Part shown: positions 31,315 through 40,558 of the stretch, in pieces
How positions within the stretch are numbered: position 1 is the stretch's first letter
Layout of the letters: the number at the start of each line of letters is the position of its first letter
Assembly (NCBI RefSeq): GCF_001661965.1
Contig: NZ_LYWZ01000022.1
Span: forward strand, 806,001-870,000
DNA: 64,000 bases
From: Croceicoccus mobilis
GTDB taxonomy: Bacteria > Pseudomonadota > Alphaproteobacteria > Sphingomonadales > Sphingomonadaceae
Direction: 5' to 3'
Made by a program: the position numbers and the translations under genes
The notes under the pieces: generated by a model
What the model was told of the DNA's origin: nothing
What the model saw: only the letters and a program-made list of their open reading frames with translations
The model's database searches: none

Positions 31315-32208
31315 ATGTTGAGAGACCTTGTCACCTTGCGCCTTTTCGTGCGCGCGGCTGAAACCGGCACGCTGTCGGGCGCGGCGGAGCAGGCCAATCT
31401 CGCGCTTGCCGCCGTGTCGCGGCGCATCGCGCTGATGGAAGAGCGCATGGGGGTAAAGCTGTTTAGGCGCTCGCGTCAGGGGCTGACGCTTACGCCTGCG
31501 GGGACGGCGCTGCTTGAACGGGCGCGCCTGCTCCTGGACCAGGCGCGGGTGATAGAGGGAGAAATGGCCGATTTTGCAGGCGGCATGCGCGGCACGATCC
31601 GCGTGCAGACCAATCCCAGCGCGATCATCCAGTTCCTGCCGCGCGATCTGGCCCAGTTCAATGCACTGCGCCCCGATGTGCGCATCGACATGGAGGAGAA
31701 CGTCAGTTCAGAGGCGATCGCCGCGCTGGACGAGGGGCGCGCGGATCTGGCCATTGTCATCGGCGATACGCCGACCGGCGATCACGAGACCCTGCCCTAT
31801 CGCAGCGACCGGCTGGCGCTTCTGGCCCCGCGCGGCAGGCTGGAGGGGCGCGAGAGGATCGGTTTCGCCGAAGTGCAGGATAAGGATTTCGTAGGGCTCG
31901 TCAGCAATACGGCGCTGACGCGCCTGCTGGTCGAACAGGCCGCGCGGGCCGAGATCGCGCTGCGCCTGCGCATGCAGGTGCGCAGCTTCGATGGCGTATG
32001 CCGCATGGTGGAGGCAGGGTTTGGCTATGGCATATTGCCGCTGATCGCGGCGCGCGGCTTTGCCGCTTCGATGAAGCTCGACGTGGTGCCGCTGTCGGAC
32101 GACTGGGCGACGCGCCGGATGCTGCTGTGCCTCTCGCGCGATACGCCTACGACATCGCCGGCCCATGCGCTGGCGCGTCACCTGCATGAGCTTGCCGAGG
32201 CGGACTGA
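31315..32208 (+). CDS. LysR-family regulator of the GMC/channel pair
   Basis: 297 aa from the ATG at 31315, where the conserved LysR N-terminus begins (MLRDLVTLRLFVRAAETGTLSGAAEQANLALAAVSRRIALMEERMGVKLFRR). The helix-turn-helix spans about 18-40 and the effector domain about 90-295. A possible upstream in-frame start at 31186 gives a hydrophobic, non-family leader and was not chosen. The gene is divergent from the channel/GMC operon across 148 bp that contain a LysR-type palindrome. It differs from the LysR at 27625, so the catabolic region has two regulators. Confidence 0.9.
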   Translation: MLRDLVTLRLFVRAAETGTLSGAAEQANLALAAVSRRIALMEERMGVKLFRRSRQGLTLTPAGTALLERARLLLDQARVIEGEMADFAGGMRGTIRVQTNPSAIIQFLPRDLAQFNALRPDVRIDMEENVSSEAIAALDEGRADLAIVIGDTPTGDHETLPYRSDRLALLAPRGRLEGRERIGFAEVQDKDFVGLVSNTALTRLLVEQAARAEIALRLRMQVRSFDGVCRMVEAGFGYGILPLIAARGFAASMKLDVVPLSDDWATRRMLLCLSRDTPTTSPAHALARHLHELAEAD

Positions 32209-32258
32209 ACCGAAAAGGGGGGAAGCGCGGCAACGCCCCCCCCCCTTCTCGGCGCGGA

Positions 32259-34667
32259 TCAGGCGGTCAGCGCGGCAACCATCGCCATCAGCGCCTGCTT
32301 ACGCTCGGCATCGGGCGCCGCGACTTCGATCTTGCCCACCGGCGCTGCCGCCGCCTTCAGGGCGCGCTTGTCGCCATTGCCCGCCTTCATCGCCTCAAGC
32401 GCCGACGCCAGCGGATCGAGCGTTGCCGCCGGAACCGCGCCTGCGCGGCGCAGCTGGTCGACATAGGCCAGCGCCACGACCGGGCTGTCGGGCCATGCCA
32501 CCGGATATTGCTGCTGCGGATTGAAGGTGCCGTCTTCCTCCTGCGCCAGCGAGGCAGCGGCAATCTCGTTCTCCGAGAGATATTCGCTCGGCTTCAGGTC
32601 GAGTACGTCCAGTCCGCGCACGATGGCGGTGCCATAGATGTGGCCCTTGTAGAAATAGGTCGACCAATAGCCGCCCAGCACCATGCGGTCGGCATCGATG
32701 GGGCCGCGGTCGAAATAGGCGATTTCCTGCGGATTGGCGCTGTCGGTGAAATCCATGATGGAAACGCCGCCCTGATACCATGCCTGCACGAACAGATCGC
32801 GGCCCGGCACCGGCACGATTGAGCCATTATGCGCGACGCAGTTTTCCTTGTCCCCCTGCGCGGCGGGCAGCTTGTAGTGGCTCTGGTAGACGAGCTTGCC
32901 ATCCTTGATGTCATAGACCGCATCGGCGCCCCAGTCCTTCGGGTCGAAGACCTGGCAACGCGGACGCCCGCCGCCGCCCCATTCGTCGGTGAAGACGACC
33001 TTGGTCCCGTCATTGTTGAACGTGGCCGAATGCCAATAGGCAAAGCCCTTGTCGGTGACGGCGTCGATGCGCTTGGGCGCGCGCGGGTCGCTGATGTCGA
33101 GGATGATGCCATTGCCCGAACAGGCGCCCGCCGCCAGTTTCAGCGTCGGGAAGACGGTGATGTCGTGGCACTGGTCGGTGCGGCTGGTTTCTTGGCTGTC
33201 ATCGCCATGCCCGCCGCCGCGCCACAGCCCGGCGATCTGGCCGGTCTTGTCATCGGCAAAGACGCGCGGGGAATCGACGATGCGCGCCTTCGACGGGTCG
33301 TCCAATGGGATCTCGACCACGTCGATGGAGAAGAGGGCCGTATCCTCGTCACCCGGAAGCCCGGCGACGCAGCCCTTCATCTCCTTGTCGCTGCGCACGC
33401 CTGCGGTGCCCGAGACATAGACGATGATCTTGTTGTCCTTGTCCGGCCCCGAAACCACCGAATGGGTGTGCGACCCGCGGCAGGTCTGCACGATGCCCAC
33501 CTGTTTCGGCAGGGCGGGATCGGAAATGTCGAAGATGCGAAGGCCGACCATGCGGTCCTCGCTCACGTCGCTGTCGATGCCCTGAAGCCCGCAATCCACG
33601 CGCCCGCGCTTCTGCTCGACCGACATGATCAGCGTGTCGCCGACGATGGAAACATCGCCCTGCCCGCCGGGGCAGACGGTGGAGCTGACGAGCTGCGGCA
33701 CGCCCTTTTCGCCCAGCCGGTAGATGTTGAAGCCGTGGAAATTGCCCGCGATCATCATGTCGCCTGAAAACGCCATGTCGCTGTTCATGAAATTGAGGTG
33801 GGGCCCACGCGTGCCATAGCTGTCGGTGGGATTGCCGTCGGCATCCTTCTTCTTGGGCGGCAGGCCGACGGGGTTGGCGGGGTCGAAGAATCCGGCGGGT
33901 TTCGGCAGGGCGGCGACCAGCTCCATGTTCATCGCCGCTTCGCCCGCATCGCGGAAGCCCGCGGCCAGACGCGCGCGCGGATCATTGGTCAGGCCCGCCA
34001 GCACAAGCGCCATGGATTCGATCTCGGCCTTCTGCTCGTTCTTCACGTCATTGGTGAAGTCAAACAGCACCGGGTCATAGGCCGAACCCGACTGGTCCAG
34101 CAGATTGTCGACCATGGTCAGCGCGCCATTATGGTGCGCGATCATCAGGGTCAGGAATTCACGGTCGAAATCGGTGCCTTTCGATGCGGCCAGTTTCTGC
34201 ATCTGCGCAGGTGTCGCCATGCCCGCCATCAGCTTCATGCCCGACATGTCGTGCCCCATGGCGGCATGATCCATATTTGCATGGTTCATGCCTGCATGCG
34301 CAGCAGGATCGGGCGCGTGCTCGCCGCGTTCCTTCAGCCAGCCCTGCATGAAGCCGATTTCGTCGTTCTGGCTGGCCTCGATCCGGCTGGCGAGGTTCAG
34401 CACGTCCTTGTTGTTGGTGCGCGCCTTGACCAGCGCGACCATCTCCACCGCCTGATAATGGTGGTGGATCATGTCGGCCATGAACTTCACGTCATCGGGG
34501 GAATAGCTGGCTTCGGCCACCTTGATTGCTTCGGATGCGGGCAGGGTCGTCGATGCCTCACCCGGCGCGCCGGGAAGCACCAGCGGCACATCCTGTGCGA
34601 AAGCGGGCATGGTCAATGCCAGGGCGGCAAGCGAAACAGCGGCAGTGCAAAGGCGTGTGGTCTTCAA
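32259..34667 (-). CDS. Secreted DUF305 - LVIVD-repeat fusion protein
   Basis: 802 aa from a TTG at 34667 that follows GGGGGATCAC; a TTG at 34679 is also possible. A signal peptide (MKTTRLCTAAVSLAALALT..FAQ) leads to a DUF305/ferritin-like helical domain (about 45-235) with two paired-His motifs, MIHHHYQAVEMV and MIAHHNGALTMV, plus a Met/His loop (HAGMNHANMDHAAMGHDMSGM). From about residue 280 a beta-propeller-like region of LVIVD repeats follows (FNIYRLGEKGVPQLVSS, LRIFDISDPALPKQVG, ILDISDPRAPKRIDAV, SIMDFTDSANPQEIAY). DUF305 proteins are linked to copper handling. The fused form suggests a periplasmic or outer-surface metal-linked protein. It is not adjacent to the copAB operon. Role unknown. 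Confidence 0.8.
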   Translation of the reverse strand: MKTTRLCTAAVSLAALALTMPAFAQDVPLVLPGAPGEASTTLPASEAIKVAEASYSPDDVKFMADMIHHHYQAVEMVALVKARTNNKDVLNLASRIEASQNDEIGFMQGWLKERGEHAPDPAAHAGMNHANMDHAAMGHDMSGMKLMAGMATPAQMQKLAASKGTDFDREFLTLMIAHHNGALTMVDNLLDQSGSAYDPVLFDFTNDVKNEQKAEIESMALVLAGLTNDPRARLAAGFRDAGEAAMNMELVAALPKPAGFFDPANPVGLPPKKKDADGNPTDSYGTRGPHLNFMNSDMAFSGDMMIAGNFHGFNIYRLGEKGVPQLVSSTVCPGGQGDVSIVGDTLIMSVEQKRGRVDCGLQGIDSDVSEDRMVGLRIFDISDPALPKQVGIVQTCRGSHTHSVVSGPDKDNKIIVYVSGTAGVRSDKEMKGCVAGLPGDEDTALFSIDVVEIPLDDPSKARIVDSPRVFADDKTGQIAGLWRGGGHGDDSQETSRTDQCHDITVFPTLKLAAGACSGNGIILDISDPRAPKRIDAVTDKGFAYWHSATFNNDGTKVVFTDEWGGGGRPRCQVFDPKDWGADAVYDIKDGKLVYQSHYKLPAAQGDKENCVAHNGSIVPVPGRDLFVQAWYQGGVSIMDFTDSANPQEIAYFDRGPIDADRMVLGGYWSTYFYKGHIYGTAIVRGLDVLDLKPSEYLSENEIAAASLAQEEDGTFNPQQQYPVAWPDSPVVALAYVDQLRRAGAVPAATLDPLASALEAMKAGNGDKRALKAAAAPVGKIEVAAPDAERKQALMAMVAALTA

Positions 34668-34776
34668 GTGATCCCCCAACGGAAACTGGTTACATTCGGT
34701 ACCGGATCAAAGAGGTCCGCCCGTCCCGCGTCAAGCGCCATTCGACGCATCTGCTTGCCTGCTGCCAATTTTTGCT

Positions 34777-36915
34777 GTGAAACCTCTTTCCCATGAAGCC
34801 GTCCTCCATTCGCGCGTTATCCTGCGCATGACCGCCACATCCCTGAACGCCGGTTACGGCACGAGATCGCTTCCTGCCCGCGCGTGGGACTGGCTGCGCG
34901 CGCAGCCCAAATGGCTGACCATTCCGGCAGCGGGGCTCATCGTGCTGCTCCTGTGGGAAGTCTGGGTCGCGCCGCCGTGGAAAGTCGGCGCACCGCCGGG
35001 TGAGGCGGGGATCAATTTCCTCGCCGCCGACGGCTCAAAGCTCGCCCATCGCGGCGAACGGCCCGTGGCCGAGGTCGATGCCGCCGCGTTGCCGCCCCAT
35101 GTGCGGCAGGCGTTCCTCGCGATCGAGGACCGGCGTTTCTATGACCATGGCGGCGTGGATTTCCGCGGTCTGGCCCGCGCCATGTTCAATAATCTGCAGG
35201 CCGGCGGCGTGGTCGAGGGTGGGTCCACCATCACCCAGCAATATGTGAAGAACGCATTCTTCACGCAGGACCGCACGCTGACCCGCAAGGCGAAGGAAAT
35301 GCTGATCGCCGACTGGGTCGAGGGCTGGACCGACAAGGACACGATCCTCTCGCGCTATCTTGAAAACTGTTATTTCGGTGAAGGGCAGACCGGGCTGGTC
35401 GCTGCGGCCCATCACTATTTTTCGAAAACGCCCGAAGAGCTGTCGCTGGGCGAGGCGGCGATGCTGGCGGGCATGGTGAAGGCGCCCTCGCGCCTCGCCC
35501 CGACAGTGGATTACGCCGCTTCGGTCGAACGCATGGGCGTCGTGCTGGGCGCGATGGCGGATGCGGGCTTTATCACGGCCGACGAAGCCGAGGCGGTCTC
35601 CGACCCTGAAATCAGGCTGGGCGAGGAAGAGCGCGAAGTCGATCAGGCAGGCTGGTTTGTCGACTGGCTCGCCGCCGACCTGCCCGAAGGATATGAAGGC
35701 ACGGTCCAGACCACGCTGGAGCCCGAGATCCAGGCCCGCGCCGAACGCGCCATCGCCCGCGCAGGCCTTGGCAATGCGCAGGTCGCGCTGATCGCGATCC
35801 GTGCGGACGGGCGCGTCGCGGCGATGGTGGGCGGCAAGGAGTATACGCCCGAGGCCTTCAACCGCGCCACGCAGGCCGAAAGACAGCCCGGCTCCACGTT
35901 CAAGCTGTTCGATTATTTCGCCGCCATTCGCGAGGGGGCCAAGCCTTCCGACATCGTGACCGACGCGCCGGTGCGCATCGGCTCGTGGCAACCCAAAAAC
36001 GCCTATTCGGGCTATCGCGGGCGCATGACCCTGCGGCAGGCCTTCGCCATCTCCAGCAACACCGCCGCGATCCGCATCGCCGACCGCGCAGGGCTTGACG
36101 ATGTGCGCGACACCGCCCGCGACCTGGGGGTGGAGGGAGACTTGCCGGAAGACGCAAGCCTCGCGCTCGGCACGGCATCCATCACGCTGAAAGAGATGGC
36201 GGGCGCCTATGCCGCCTTTGCCGGGGGGCGCTATCCGGTCACGGTCTATGGGGTCGAAGGTGAGGGGGTGACGCCCACCAACAGCCTCGACCCTGAAACC
36301 GAATGGGCCCCCATGCTCGACCTGCTCTGGAATGCGGCCAATCGCGGGACCGGGCGTGCGGCGCTTCTGAACACAACGACCTTCGGCAAGACCGGCACGT
36401 CGCAGGAAGGGCGCGATGCGCTTTTCATCGGGTTTTCGGGCGATCTGGTCACTGCCGTCTGGGTCGGGCGTGACGATAACAAGCCGGTGCCGGGCAATCA
36501 TGGCGGCGGGCTTCCGGCGCAGATATGGAAAAGCTTCATGCGCGGCGTGACGCTGGGGGAATTGCCGCTGCCGGTCCGGGCTGAGGATCTGCGGCGCGCG
36601 TCGGACGGCCCTGCCCCTGCTGCGTCGGCGGATGAAGAGGATATGGGCATTGTCGCGATCGACGGCGACGACCCGCTGGCGCGAGAGCCCGGCGAATTGC
36701 CGCCGCTCGATCTCGACCTGCCAGCGCCGCCCGACGGGGTGTTCGCAGACCCCGCCGATCCCGAACCGGGCGAAGGCGAACTGCCCCCGGTCGATCAGCC
36801 GGGCCAGCCTGCGCCTCCGGCCCAACCCGCGCCGCCGCGTGGCAATCCGGCCACGCCGAACCCGCCGACCACGCCCCAGCCGGCGGCACCTGCCGCTGCC
36901 GGGGCGGGGGAATAA
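34777..36915 (+). CDS. Penicillin-binding protein, bifunctional class A (PBP1A/1C-like)
   Basis: 712 aa; an ATG at 34828 (MTATSLNAG) is an equally good start, giving 695. One membrane anchor (about 47-66, IPAAGLIVLLLWEVWVAPPW). The glycosyltransferase domain holds the catalytic Glu in FLAIEDRRFYDHGGVDFRG (near 115) and GGSTITQQYVKNAFF. The transpeptidase domain has SxxK in RQPGSTFKLFDYF (near 370), SxN in ISSNTAAIRIAD (near 425) and KTG in FGKTGTSQEGRDALF (near 537). The C-terminus is a long Pro/Ala/Glu-rich tail. It polymerises and cross-links peptidoglycan. Its stop overlaps the mobA start (36915). Confidence 0.93.
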   Translation: MKPLSHEAVLHSRVILRMTATSLNAGYGTRSLPARAWDWLRAQPKWLTIPAAGLIVLLLWEVWVAPPWKVGAPPGEAGINFLAADGSKLAHRGERPVAEVDAAALPPHVRQAFLAIEDRRFYDHGGVDFRGLARAMFNNLQAGGVVEGGSTITQQYVKNAFFTQDRTLTRKAKEMLIADWVEGWTDKDTILSRYLENCYFGEGQTGLVAAAHHYFSKTPEELSLGEAAMLAGMVKAPSRLAPTVDYAASVERMGVVLGAMADAGFITADEAEAVSDPEIRLGEEEREVDQAGWFVDWLAADLPEGYEGTVQTTLEPEIQARAERAIARAGLGNAQVALIAIRADGRVAAMVGGKEYTPEAFNRATQAERQPGSTFKLFDYFAAIREGAKPSDIVTDAPVRIGSWQPKNAYSGYRGRMTLRQAFAISSNTAAIRIADRAGLDDVRDTARDLGVEGDLPEDASLALGTASITLKEMAGAYAAFAGGRYPVTVYGVEGEGVTPTNSLDPETEWAPMLDLLWNAANRGTGRAALLNTTTFGKTGTSQEGRDALFIGFSGDLVTAVWVGRDDNKPVPGNHGGGLPAQIWKSFMRGVTLGELPLPVRAEDLRRASDGPAPAASADEEDMGIVAIDGDDPLAREPGELPPLDLDLPAPPDGVFADPADPEPGEGELPPVDQPGQPAPPAQPAPPRGNPATPNPPTTPQPAAPAAAGAGE

Positions 36916-37442
36916 TGGCGCTGCGACTGCTGGGCGCGGTGATCGCCGGGGGCAAGGGGCGGCGCTTCGGAGCCGACAAGGCGCTGGCCTTGCATGACGG
37001 CAAGCCACTGATCGAACACGCGGTGACCGCGCTTGGCCCGCAGGTCGACGCCATGGTCCTGTGCGGCCGGGACTGGAACGCGATGGAGCGGGTCGACGAC
37101 CGGCCCGAACCGGGGCTGGGGCCCATGGGCGGGATCAATGCGGCGCTGCATCTGGCGGCGGAGCGAGGCTTCGACGCAGTCATCACAGTGCCGGTCGACG
37201 TGTTGCCCCTGCCCGCAGATCTGCGGGCAATGCTGGCAGGCGCGGGCGCAGCAGCCTTTGCCGACCAGCACCTGATTGCTTTCTGGCCCGTGGAGTCGCT
37301 GGCGACGGTGGAAGATTACATCGCCGGGGGCGGGCGCAGGATCGTTGGCGCGCTCGATCTGATTGGCGCGCGTCGGGTTACCGATCCGCCCGGTCTCGTC
37401 AATATCAACCGGCCGCAAGACATGAACCGGTTTTCAACTTGA
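36915..37442 (+). CDS. mobA: Molybdenum cofactor guanylyltransferase
   Basis: 175 aa. MobA transfers GMP to molybdopterin to make the guanine-dinucleotide cofactor. The N-terminal nucleotide-binding motif is LLGAVIAGGKGRRFGADKALALHDGKPLIEH, then RPEPGLGPMGGINAALHLA and the metal-binding VITVPVDVLPL, where the usual D in TVPCDxP is the D of PVDVLP. The C-terminus has NINRPQDM (NINTPED-like). Somewhat short for the family (about 190-200). The ATG shares its A with the last base of the PBP stop, so the gene is cotranslated with it, an odd but clear pairing. Confidence 0.85.
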   Translation: MALRLLGAVIAGGKGRRFGADKALALHDGKPLIEHAVTALGPQVDAMVLCGRDWNAMERVDDRPEPGLGPMGGINAALHLAAERGFDAVITVPVDVLPLPADLRAMLAGAGAAAFADQHLIAFWPVESLATVEDYIAGGGRRIVGALDLIGARRVTDPPGLVNINRPQDMNRFST

Positions 37443-37647
37443 ATCGCGAAAACGCCGGTTTTGCCTTGCGAAGCGGCCCCCGAATGCGCCACAAAGGGGC
37501 CAATGGCGGGCACTCGCTCGCCCAAGGCGTCGGCAAACGGCGCCATCAACAGAACAGATCGAACGCAAGAGGATGCATCGCGACCGGGCAGCCACCCATA
37601 GCCGCCCCTTTCCCGGTGCACCGAGCTGGAGCAGGGCCGACACACGC

Positions 37648-38355
37648 ATGAAGAAACTCTACCCCGATGCCGCCGCAGCACTTGATGGGCTGCTCAAGGA
37701 TGGACTCCTGATCGCGAGCGGGGGTTTCGGCCTTTGCGGCATTCCCGAACGGCTTTTGACGGCCGTGCGCGAAAGCGGCGTGAAGGACCTGACCTTCGCT
37801 TCCAACAATGCGGGCATCGACGGCGAAGGGATCGGCATGCTGCTGCGCACGCGGCAGGTGAAGAAGATGATCTCCTCCTACGTCGGTGAGAACAAGGAGT
37901 TCGAACGGCAATTCCTCTCGGGCGAGCTGGAGGTCGAGTTCTGCCCGCAGGGCACTTTGGCCGAACGCATGCGCGCAGGCGGTGCGGGTATCCCCGGCTT
38001 CTACACCGCGACCGGCGTCGGCACGCAGGTGGCCGAGGGCAAGGAAGTGAAGCAGTTCAGTGGCAAGGACTACATCCTCGAAGAGGGCATCTTCGCCGAT
38101 CTCGCGCTGGTAAAGGCGTGGAAGGCGGATGAAAGCGGCAATGTCGTGTTCCGCAAGACCGCCCGCAATTTCAACGTGCCTGCCGCCACCTGCGGCAAGG
38201 TCTGCGTGGTCGAGGTGGAAGAAATCGTGCCGACCGGATCGCTCGATCCCGATTGCATCCACCTTCCCGGTGTCTTCGTACAGCGCATGATCCTGGGATC
38301 GCCCTATGACAAGCGCATCGAATTCGTGACTACCCGCAAGAAGGACGCCGCATAA
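37648..38355 (+). CDS. scoA: 3-oxoacid CoA-transferase subunit A
   Basis: 235 aa from the ATG at 37648, where the family N-terminus begins ([37 protein letters not shown]). Later blocks: [69 protein letters not shown], and [21 protein letters not shown]. With subunit B it moves CoA from succinyl-CoA to acetoacetate, feeding ketone bodies into acetyl-CoA. The subunit B gene follows 1 bp after the stop. An in-frame start at 37573 lacks family sequence and was rejected. Confidence 0.95.
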   Translation: MKKLYPDAAAALDGLLKDGLLIASGGFGLCGIPERLLTAVRESGVKDLTFASNNAGIDGEGIGMLLRTRQVKKMISSYVGENKEFERQFLSGELEVEFCPQGTLAERMRAGGAGIPGFYTATGVGTQVAEGKEVKQFSGKDYILEEGIFADLALVKAWKADESGNVVFRKTARNFNVPAATCGKVCVVEVEEIVPTGSLDPDCIHLPGVFVQRMILGSPYDKRIEFVTTRKKDAA

Positions 38356-38356
38356 A

Positions 38357-38992
38357 ATGCCTTGGACCCGCGACGAGATGGCGGCCCGCGCCGCCAAGGA
38401 ACTTGAAGACGGTTTCTACGTGAACCTCGGCATCGGCATTCCGACGCTGGTGGCGAATTTCATTCCCGACGGCGTCGAAGTGACGCTGCAATCCGAAAAC
38501 GGCATGCTGGGCATCGGCCCCTTCCCCTATGAGGGCGAGGAGGATGCCGACCTTATCAACGCAGGCAAGCAGACGATCAGCGAACTCGACAAGAGTTCCT
38601 ATTTCGACAGCGCCACCAGCTTCGGCATGATCCGCGGCGGGCACATCGACCTCACCGTGCTGGGCGCGATGGAGGTCGACCAGAACGGCGACATCGCCAA
38701 CTGGATGATCCCGGGCAAGATGATCAAGGGCATGGGCGGCGCGATGGACCTTGTCGCGGGCGTCAAGAAGATCATCGTGGTGATGGAGCACACGTCGAAG
38801 CACGGCGATCCCAAGTTCATCCCCGAATGCACCTTGCCGCTGACGGGCAAGAACGTGGTCGACATGATCATCACCGATCTCGCCGTGTTCCAGCGGCCCG
38901 ATCACGACAGCCCGTTCAGGCTCGTTGAACTTGCGCCCGGTGTCACGGCCGAGGAAGTGAAAGAAAAGACGACTGCCCATTATGACAGCTGA
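38357..38992 (+). CDS. scoB: 3-oxoacid CoA-transferase subunit B
   Basis: 211 aa, normal length. It holds the catalytic glutamate that forms the CoA thioester, in [21 protein letters not shown] (near residue 50). Other family blocks are [64 protein letters not shown] and [22 protein letters not shown] (here ECTLPLTG). It pairs with subunit A directly upstream. The pair stands before the transhydrogenase genes but with 76 bp and no overlap, so a separate unit is likely. Confidence 0.95.
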   Translation: MPWTRDEMAARAAKELEDGFYVNLGIGIPTLVANFIPDGVEVTLQSENGMLGIGPFPYEGEEDADLINAGKQTISELDKSSYFDSATSFGMIRGGHIDLTVLGAMEVDQNGDIANWMIPGKMIKGMGGAMDLVAGVKKIIVVMEHTSKHGDPKFIPECTLPLTGKNVVDMIITDLAVFQRPDHDSPFRLVELAPGVTAEEVKEKTTAHYDS

Positions 38993-39068
38993 AAGAAAAT
39001 ATAGGCTGGCTTAGAAGCTGGCTCATGGGCACAAAGATAGTGAACGCCCATGAATTGAGAGGGAGGGG

Positions 39069-40229
39069 ATGCCCATGGACGGAGGTGGGGACCCGCAGGT
39101 TGCGGGACCGGTGATTGCCGCGCTGATGGAGCGTGCGGCAGGCGAAACACGCGTCGCGATGAGCCCGGAGACAGCGAAGAAGCTGATCGGTCTTGGCGCG
39201 ACGGTACGAGTGGAAAGCGGGGCGGGCGTTACCGCCTCTATCCCTGACAGCGAATATGAAGCGGCTGGCGCTGTCGTGGGCGATCTCGCCTCGACCGTGG
39301 CGGGCGCGGACTGGATTTTCGGCGTGGCCGCGCCCGATGTGGCGCTTTTGTCGGGCGCAAAGCCCGGCGCGAAGGTTGCTGCCGTGTTCGATCCGTTCCG
39401 CGACCGGGCGCGCACCGATGCTTACGCTGCCGCAGGGTATGAAGCATTGGCGATGGAGCTGATGCCGCGCATCACCCGTGCCCAGTCGATGGACGTGCTG
39501 TCCAGCCAGTCGAACCTTGCCGGTTACAAGGCGGTGCTGGCCGCGGCCAATACCTATGGCCGCGCCTTTCCGATGATGATGACGGCAGCGGGTACCGTGC
39601 AGGCCGCGCGCTGTTTCGTCATGGGCGTGGGCGTTGCCGGGCTGCAGGCGATCGCCACCGCGCGCCGTCTGGGCGCGCAGGTTTCCGCGACCGACGTGCG
39701 TTCGGCGACGAAGGAGCAGATCAAGTCGCTGGGTGCGAAGCCCATCTTCGTCGAGAAGGTCGCTGGCATCGAAGGCGAAGGCAGCGGCGGCTATGCCACC
39801 GAGATGAGCGATGAATACAAGGCCGCGCAGGCGGAGCTGGTATCGAGCCATATCGCCAAGCAGGACATCGTGATCACCACCGCTCTGATCCCGGGCCGGC
39901 CTGCGCCGCGCCTTATCAGCGATGCGCAGATCGCCACGATGAAACCGGGCAGCGTGATCTATGACCTTGCCGTCGCCGCAGGCGGCAATGTCGAGGGTAG
40001 CGAGCCCGACGTCATCGTCGAAAAGCATGGCGTGAAGATCATCGGCTTTTCGAACACGCCCGCGCATCTGGCCGCCGACGCATCGGCCCTGTTCGCGCGC
40101 AATCTCTTCAACTTCGTCTCGGCATTCTGGGACAAGGAGAAGGGCGAGATCGTGCTCGACGAGGAAATCGGCACGGCCATCAGGCTGACGCAGGACGGCA
40201 AGGTCGTCCACGAACGGCTTCTGGGCTGA
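39069..40229 (+). CDS. pntA: NAD(P) transhydrogenase subunit alpha, NAD-binding part
   Basis: 386 aa. This is domain I of the proton-translocating transhydrogenase, encoded separately from the membrane part as in most alphaproteobacteria. The start is ATG at 39069 behind GAGGGAGGGG. Key blocks: ERAAGETRVAMSPETAKKLI, AVLAAANTYGRAFPMMMTAAGTVQAARCFVMGVGVAGLQAIATARRLGAQVSATDVRSA (NAD site), LIPGRPAPRLIS and KPGSVIYDLAVAAGGNVEGS. It uses the proton gradient to pass hydride from NADH to NADP. The second subunit follows 14 bp later. Confidence 0.95.
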   Translation: MPMDGGGDPQVAGPVIAALMERAAGETRVAMSPETAKKLIGLGATVRVESGAGVTASIPDSEYEAAGAVVGDLASTVAGADWIFGVAAPDVALLSGAKPGAKVAAVFDPFRDRARTDAYAAAGYEALAMELMPRITRAQSMDVLSSQSNLAGYKAVLAAANTYGRAFPMMMTAAGTVQAARCFVMGVGVAGLQAIATARRLGAQVSATDVRSATKEQIKSLGAKPIFVEKVAGIEGEGSGGYATEMSDEYKAAQAELVSSHIAKQDIVITTALIPGRPAPRLISDAQIATMKPGSVIYDLAVAAGGNVEGSEPDVIVEKHGVKIIGFSNTPAHLAADASALFARNLFNFVSAFWDKEKGEIVLDEEIGTAIRLTQDGKVVHERLLG

Positions 40230-40243
40230 GGGGGGACACAGCC

Positions 40244-40558
40244 ATGGACTTCATTTCGATCCTGTCGATCTTCGTAATGGCCTGTTTCGTGGGTTATTAC
40301 GTCGTCTGGTCGGTCACCCCGGCCCTTCACACGCCGCTGATGGCGGTGACCAATGCGATTTCGTCGGTCATCATCGTCGGCGCACTGATCGCGGCGGCAT
40401 CCACCGGTGCGCAAACCGCGAAATGGCTCGGCCTCGTCGCAGTGGTGCTGGCCAGCGTCAACATCTTCGGCGGCTTTGCCGTCACCGAACGCATGCTGGC
40501 GATGTACAAGAAGAAAGAGCCGCGCGCTCCCAAGAAGAGCGAAGGAGACGAGGCATGA
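40244..40558 (+). CDS. pntA2: NAD(P) transhydrogenase subunit alpha part 2 (membrane)
   Basis: 104 aa with three or four hydrophobic segments: ILSIFVMACFVGYYVVWSVTP, TPLMAVTNAISSVIIVGALIAA and LGLVAVVLASVNIFGGFAVTERML, ending in a basic tail (YKKKEPRAPKK). It forms part of the proton channel (domain II) with the start of PntB. It lies between the two other transhydrogenase genes; the ATGA at 40555-40558 overlaps its stop with the pntB start, so all three subunits are made in step. Confidence 0.93.
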   Translation: MDFISILSIFVMACFVGYYVVWSVTPALHTPLMAVTNAISSVIIVGALIAAASTGAQTAKWLGLVAVVLASVNIFGGFAVTERMLAMYKKKEPRAPKKSEGDEA

